From Trichoplax adhaerens (taxonomy: Eukaryota; Placozoa; Uniplacotomia; Trichoplacea; Trichoplacidae): DNA of 64,000 nucleotides. Where the stretch lies: assembly GCF_000150275.1 (NCBI RefSeq), contig NW_002060953.1:1310367-1374366 (forward strand), read 5' to 3'. Below are positions 59,440-64,000 of this stretch, piece by piece (positions within the stretch are counted from its first letter, which is position 1; every line of letters starts with the position of its first letter). Both the position numbers and the translations under genes were made by a program. The notes beneath the pieces are model-generated. The model saw nothing but the letters and a program-made list of their open reading frames with translations. It searched no databases and was not told the DNA's origin.

Positions 59440-60050
59440 TAGGGTGTCATGAAACTTGTTGTTTGAACGTTATTTCTATTACGTTCTGTGTATGTTTATA
59501 TCTTAGAAATTTTACGGTTTCCTCAATTGTAACTTTAGTTGCTAACACTTGATGTATTAGCAATCCTCAATTTAGGATTAGATAGACTAAAATAGTAATT
59601 GCCAACTAGTTTAACTAGATTGTATCTTTTCCAATGATGTTGAAGTTGAAGTGCAATATCTAAATTTCAATAGGATACCCTAATATGTGTTTGTTAAACT
59701 AATATCGAGAATTTATTAATCTAATGCCGATACAACATATTTAATAGGGCTAGCCTATAATTTAATTTGTACAGATAAAATTTCTTAAGAATATTAATTT
59801 GATTTATTTCTAATAGATGAAGTGACTTGTGTAGTTAAATCAGTTTTAGTTACCGAAACTCATATAAGCAGCGACTTCGCCGATAAAAAAATTAGATTGT
59901 AATTTTCTAGAAAGTTTGGAGATCTCACGATGTTAAATCCTACCTGCCTAGGAATACTAACTAACTGTTACTTCATATAACAGTTGTATAGGTTAGAAAA
60001 CTACCGTTCAAACCTAGTTGAAAGTTGGGGGCTATTCCTAGCTCATAACA
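59440..60050 (+). repeat. LTR-like repeat, group IV, copy 2
   Basis: Pairs with 55560-56111 along its length: TTTTACGGTTTCC, TCAATTGTAAC, an ATATAAG TATA-like site at 59872-59878, CCTACCTGCC, and AGCTCATAACA at the end. The right flank TAGCA has no confident left partner, so the exact 5' border is unknown. Confidence 0.6.
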
Positions 60051-61021
60051 TAGCAATGGCATAAATATTCATTATTAATCAAAGATTTAAACTTAAAACG
60101 TAATTACGCTTTTAATTTTCGTATGTATGATTAACCATTTTTGGAACTTAAAATTAAAAAAATTCTAAGTATGTATAAGTACATCAATTTACCGTTAACC
60201 ACTAGTTTGGTAGTCCTACAGCGAAAATGTCTGCAATAAGAGTATACGAATCACCATTAATGTTTTAATTTTGCTATCGAATGTAACTAGATAAAGGCAA
60301 CGCAGGTTAAAATTATTGAATATTTTATTACTGCGAGTGAATCAGTGGCTAACGCCCAACACTAGCATAATCGTAACTTTTATTAAATTTATTTTTAAAT
60401 ATTTGTGCAACTAAATTCTAGATCTAACTTACATTTGTAATGAGATCCACACTTTTTCAGATAAATTATAATAGCGCTAATGGTAAAATATTGATATCAA
60501 TAAAGGGTGTGATAAGGTAAGAGGCACTTACAAGTTCATACAACGGCAATGAACTTGTACTTTTGCATTCGAAAAATAATTTTAAGCTTAGTTAGGAGCC
60601 TTAATTAAACAGTTTTCGGTATAGGCACAATAGTATGAAAACGCATAGTTTCCGATAGTTGAGCAATATATACTTAAATTTTTCTTTGATACTATTTAAT
60701 AACATGCTTAAAATCAAATATTTTTTTAGCAATGTATGAGATACGGAAATTAAACATTATTATATCATAGAAGTTAAGGAAGAACTGAATGATACAGCAT
60801 ATTATATTTGTTAAGTCATTGAGTTTGTAGCACTACAAAAATATAGCCTTTTTATTCATAGTACACACTTTTGGAATATAATTTACTATAAATTATTTAA
60901 GAAGTTAATTCAGGTATTAATTGCAAATTATAGCATCAAAAACATTTAAATAACATTGCTATAATTTAGATTGCGTTATATTGCAACTGTCAAATATAAT
61001 TTCCCTGAAAATTGATTCAAA
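60051..61021. other. Intergenic, upstream of GPCR 9
   Basis: AT-rich; no gene or repeat boundary. The receptor ATG follows TTCAAA directly, and no TATA could be chosen. Confidence 0.45.
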
Positions 61022-62011
61022 ATGGCCAACAATACTACGAAAAACTCAACTGCAGATATTCTATGTTTGAGCGAATATAGTATACCAGAAAATTTATCGC
61101 TATGGATCACGGTGGGATCTTTAGCAATTATCAATAATTTTATATTATTCTCTTCCTTAATATTTACGAAATCGGCCAAACGATCATCAAATATCATCAT
61201 TACCAGTTCATTTTTTATTGGAATTTTATTTGGAGCTTTATATATTTTGCCACTATTTTCAACTGACTTTTTCATCAACATTCCCTTAATTTGCTCAATA
61301 TTGCCAATCATAGGATTAGCCCTATTATCAAATTATAATCTGCATCAGTGTTTAATTAGTGTAGATCGATATATTGCCGTTCGATGGCCTATAAAATATC
61401 GAGATATAAATAATAGAAAATTTTGCATAGCTATCGTCCTGTTAATTTGGATTATTTCTTTCACCACTGCAGCGATACCAATCATGACTTTTCGGCAGCT
61501 AAGCCTTAATGAATGCATTTTAGGTTACAATATTATCGATGAAGCTAATTTCTTTCTCGTATACCATTTGGTATTATTTATTGTACCGACGTCTATCATA
61601 GTTTATTGCTATTGTTACATTTATCACTATATCTATAAGAAGAAACGTACGATATTTAGCCAAAAGGCATTTGTTCAAGTGACAGAAATTTCGAAACTAC
61701 GCTCTAAAACTAATCAAGCAGCAATACAAATGTCCATACTAGCTATAATCTTTATCGCAATGATATTTCCATTCTTAATTACATTTCAAGTAATGTTATT
61801 TAGCTTTCAAAATATTGATTCATTCTGCAGTTTACCAACTTGGTTTCGTAATTACTTTGCCGCTATCAGTCGCTATATTGCATTTTCCTATCCAGCAGTT
61901 AATCCATTACTCTATGGATACTTTCTAGATGCCATAAGAGAGGTCTTACATAGTCGGTATAAGTATTTAACTACATCAATAATGCATTCTACAAATACAT
62001 CAAAAAGATAA
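61022..62011 (+). CDS. Class A GPCR 9, single exon, 329 aa
   Basis: An intact receptor starting at the first ATG (context AAAATGGCC). The N-terminus MANNTTKNST has sequons at 4 and 8. Landmarks: INNFILF in TM1, SSFFIGILFGALYILP in TM2 without Asp, Cys3.25 at 91, NYNLHQC in TM3, DRY at 115-117, WPIKYR in ICL2, Trp4.50 at 143, ECL2 Cys at 165, Pro5.50 at 189, a basic end of TM5 (YKKKRT), Pro6.50 at 250 (AMIFPF, Ile at the Trp6.48 position), NPLLY at 294-298, helix 8 GYFLDAIR. This is the only intact member of the right-hand subgroup (46252, 53376, 61022). Expected at the cell surface and G-protein coupled; ligand unknown. A same-strand LTR starts 131 bp after the stop. Confidence 0.95.
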   Translation: MANNTTKNSTADILCLSEYSIPENLSLWITVGSLAIINNFILFSSLIFTKSAKRSSNIIITSSFFIGILFGALYILPLFSTDFFINIPLICSILPIIGLALLSNYNLHQCLISVDRYIAVRWPIKYRDINNRKFCIAIVLLIWIISFTTAAIPIMTFRQLSLNECILGYNIIDEANFFLVYHLVLFIVPTSIIVYCYCYIYHYIYKKKRTIFSQKAFVQVTEISKLRSKTNQAAIQMSILAIIFIAMIFPFLITFQVMLFSFQNIDSFCSLPTWFRNYFAAISRYIAFSYPAVNPLLYGYFLDAIREVLHSRYKYLTTSIMHSTNTSKR

Positions 62012-62142
62012 TTAGATAAGAACTGACATTATTTTGTTTTTGATTTTATCACATTATTCGCTCGTGAATATCAAATACGACAATAGTTCTTGCTTTGATA
62101 ATTTACTCATTTTTTGCTGTACCAACGGTAGATGTGTACCAT

Positions 62143-62772
62143 TGTGACAGTGTTGTATACTGCATTGGAGTAGAAATATCTATGCAAGGATAATTTTGTT
62201 AGTCTATCCTTATTTAGTTAACTTCTAATTTAGATATGCTTTGTTTTAATATAGCACTGCCTTTTTATGACAGTGACACATATATACATATACTGAAATT
62301 AATAGCTACATTAGGGAATGCGAATTATCTAGTTACAGTCCGAATTATTGTGATTGTAACTTATTTATGGTATATTGTAAATTATCTTCGAAATATCCCG
62401 CGATAGGACATATCATAATTTGACTTTTCTGTATTAGTCATCAAATGTCTATGTTCGTAAATACTGTTGTCTGCATTAGGAAGCAGCAGCTGAAATTAAT
62501 GACTAATTCAATGAATGATTCCAAAGTTAAATGTACTAACTATGACTCATGAACTATTGAGAAAGAGTATATAAACGCAATAAATCGTGTAATAAAGTTA
62601 ATTCTTAAACTTAGGTTTAACGTAAAATACGAGGCGTCTAAGTCTTTGTGTAGCCTGCTAGTAGAGCAAAAGTGTTTCTGATAGTGCAGATATCGTTCCT
62701 TGATACGTGGTTCAAGGAATTGACCTATTGATCGTACATTACGTTATCTTATCGCAAAGCTGATTTGTGACA
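62143..62772 (+). mobile_element. Solo LTR, group II, 630 bp
   Basis: Colinear with 22445-23068 from TGTGACAGTGTTGTATACTG to the end GATTTGTGACA. The flanks ACCAT (62138-62142) and GCCGT (62773-62777) agree at 3 of 5 positions, both differences being A/G, so the TSD is only weakly supported. TATATAAA is at 62568-62575. Confidence 0.85.
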
Positions 62773-62777
62773 GCCGT

Positions 62778-64000
62778 TAAATAATTAACCATAATATATT
62801 TCTGTGAAAATTTTATTTTAGACTCGATAAATGTCTTCATCTCCTTAAGTATTGACAGGATAAGCGTGTAATAGTTTTAAAAGAATGTTAGCTTTGACCA
62901 TAATTGTCGTCTAACTAAATTTATGCCAATTGTAGTATAATTCATATTAGAACTTTCTTAAAAATTATAAGCCTTACTCTCTTCTAGTCTTGCTTGAGAA
63001 AATTTATCTTCCGATAATTTTTCTCATCAAACTTATTGATTCTAAAACTATTTAGATTGGTATTAGGTACACGCTGTGTGAAATTATCTGATATTTTGTA
63101 AGTAGTTAATTCGTGAGGATAAACCAAGAAAATTTTTGGGCCATTAAGATTTCGGGCTTAAACCAATAGAATTAACCGACTGTTTAAAGCCAGATAGGCA
63201 ATATTGTATTTGCTTACATCATATTTCATTAATCCTAAAAATCTTATTACATGCCTTCATATTGTTATATTTATGTTTCAAAATTGCTTACAGAATACAA
63301 AAATAAAAACAGACTTGGTAAAGGGCAGATCTCTGTTTCAAAATTTTTAACTTTAAAATATAGAAGGAAATGTTTTGTTTCTAGATACTGAGCTCCAAAG
63401 CAATCCTAATATTAGAATTTCTAAACTTTAGACGTTCCAGAGATTAATATTAACATTAGTCATATATTTAAAATTGATCTTAATTAACCAAAGATAAACC
63501 TCATTAGTTATTAATTAACGTTAGCTTTAAGATTCTTCGATTTTACAGCAATTGAGATTTCTGATCGTGAATGAGTTTCAATAACTTACCAAGCGTAGAA
63601 ATCGTTTTATCTTCATTGTTGCATCCCTTCATACTAGACGAAATACTGTAGATCTAATATAATTAAGCATCCTTTTGCATATCTATCAGAAAGCTGTCTA
63701 TAACGTAATTTTTCTAGTAAAGCTTACTACTAGTACACATCAATATCATATTAAACAAATACATTGGCGTGAACAGATATGAGCAATATCCTTTAAATCA
63801 CTTGAGATGCATTATTTTATTCGAATCAGACATTTGGTTTTAAATTATTTTCTAGCCGTTGCATTAGACTATAAGTAACGGTTTAGTGATCATTTTAAGG
63901 TTTATAGTATGTCAAACTAATAATTAATTAACTTCTTTGGCCTGGTGTCATCAGTTCATGAATCTAGGTATCGAAAGTTCTTATAAAGGAGAAATCCTGA
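62778..64000. other. Intergenic to the window end
   Basis: AT-rich with no frame, RNA gene or repeat boundary that can be supported. Confidence 0.45.

Overview
The window looks like AT-rich nuclear DNA from an early-branching animal. The evidence is nine class A (rhodopsin-type) GPCR genes or relics in uninterrupted single exons, metazoan-style ATG contexts, no bacterial operon structure, and many LTR-retrotransposon remnants. A placozoan such as a Trichoplax or Hoilungia relative fits best on composition and on the intronless tandem class A receptors. A cnidarian or sponge cannot be excluded from sequence alone.

All nine receptors lie on the + strand, with start codons 4.7 to 12 kb apart (usually about 7 kb). 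Six are intact: 1170-2108, 6658-7611, 18719-19732, 25628-26644, 32656-33639 and 61022-62011. One (46252-47235) is complete except for a single in-frame UGA, which falls exactly on the extracellular-loop-2 cysteine. Two are pseudogenes: 37331-38724 has frameshifts, stops and a 457-bp insertion, and 53376-54353 has four in-frame stops and no indel. All share a TM3 NYNLHQC-type signature, a Cys3.25/ECL2 Cys pair and, where intact, an NPxxY-type TM7. None has the usual Asp2.50 or Trp6.48. Genes 7-9 resemble each other most, as expected from local duplication. No ligand or G-protein partner can be assigned.

The intergenic DNA is dominated by solo LTRs of at least four related groups. They have TG...CA ends, 5-bp target-site duplications (TSDs), an internal TATA box and an AATAAA. 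No gag, protease, reverse transcriptase or integrase frame was found. Several LTRs are nested in other repeats: one in another LTR (42171-43177), and one in the arm of a long fold-back element (15731-17143). Many LTRs carry a short hairpin just inside the 5' TG whose stem sequence changes while its pairing is kept.

A 50-N assembly gap (14486-14535) is followed by a near-identical copy of 11517-13307 that lacks the LTR present in the first copy. This looks like two haplotypes placed in tandem, one with and one without the LTR insertion. No convincing tRNA, rRNA, CRISPR array or non-GPCR protein gene was found. Most remaining intergenic sequence is AT-rich with nothing recognisable.
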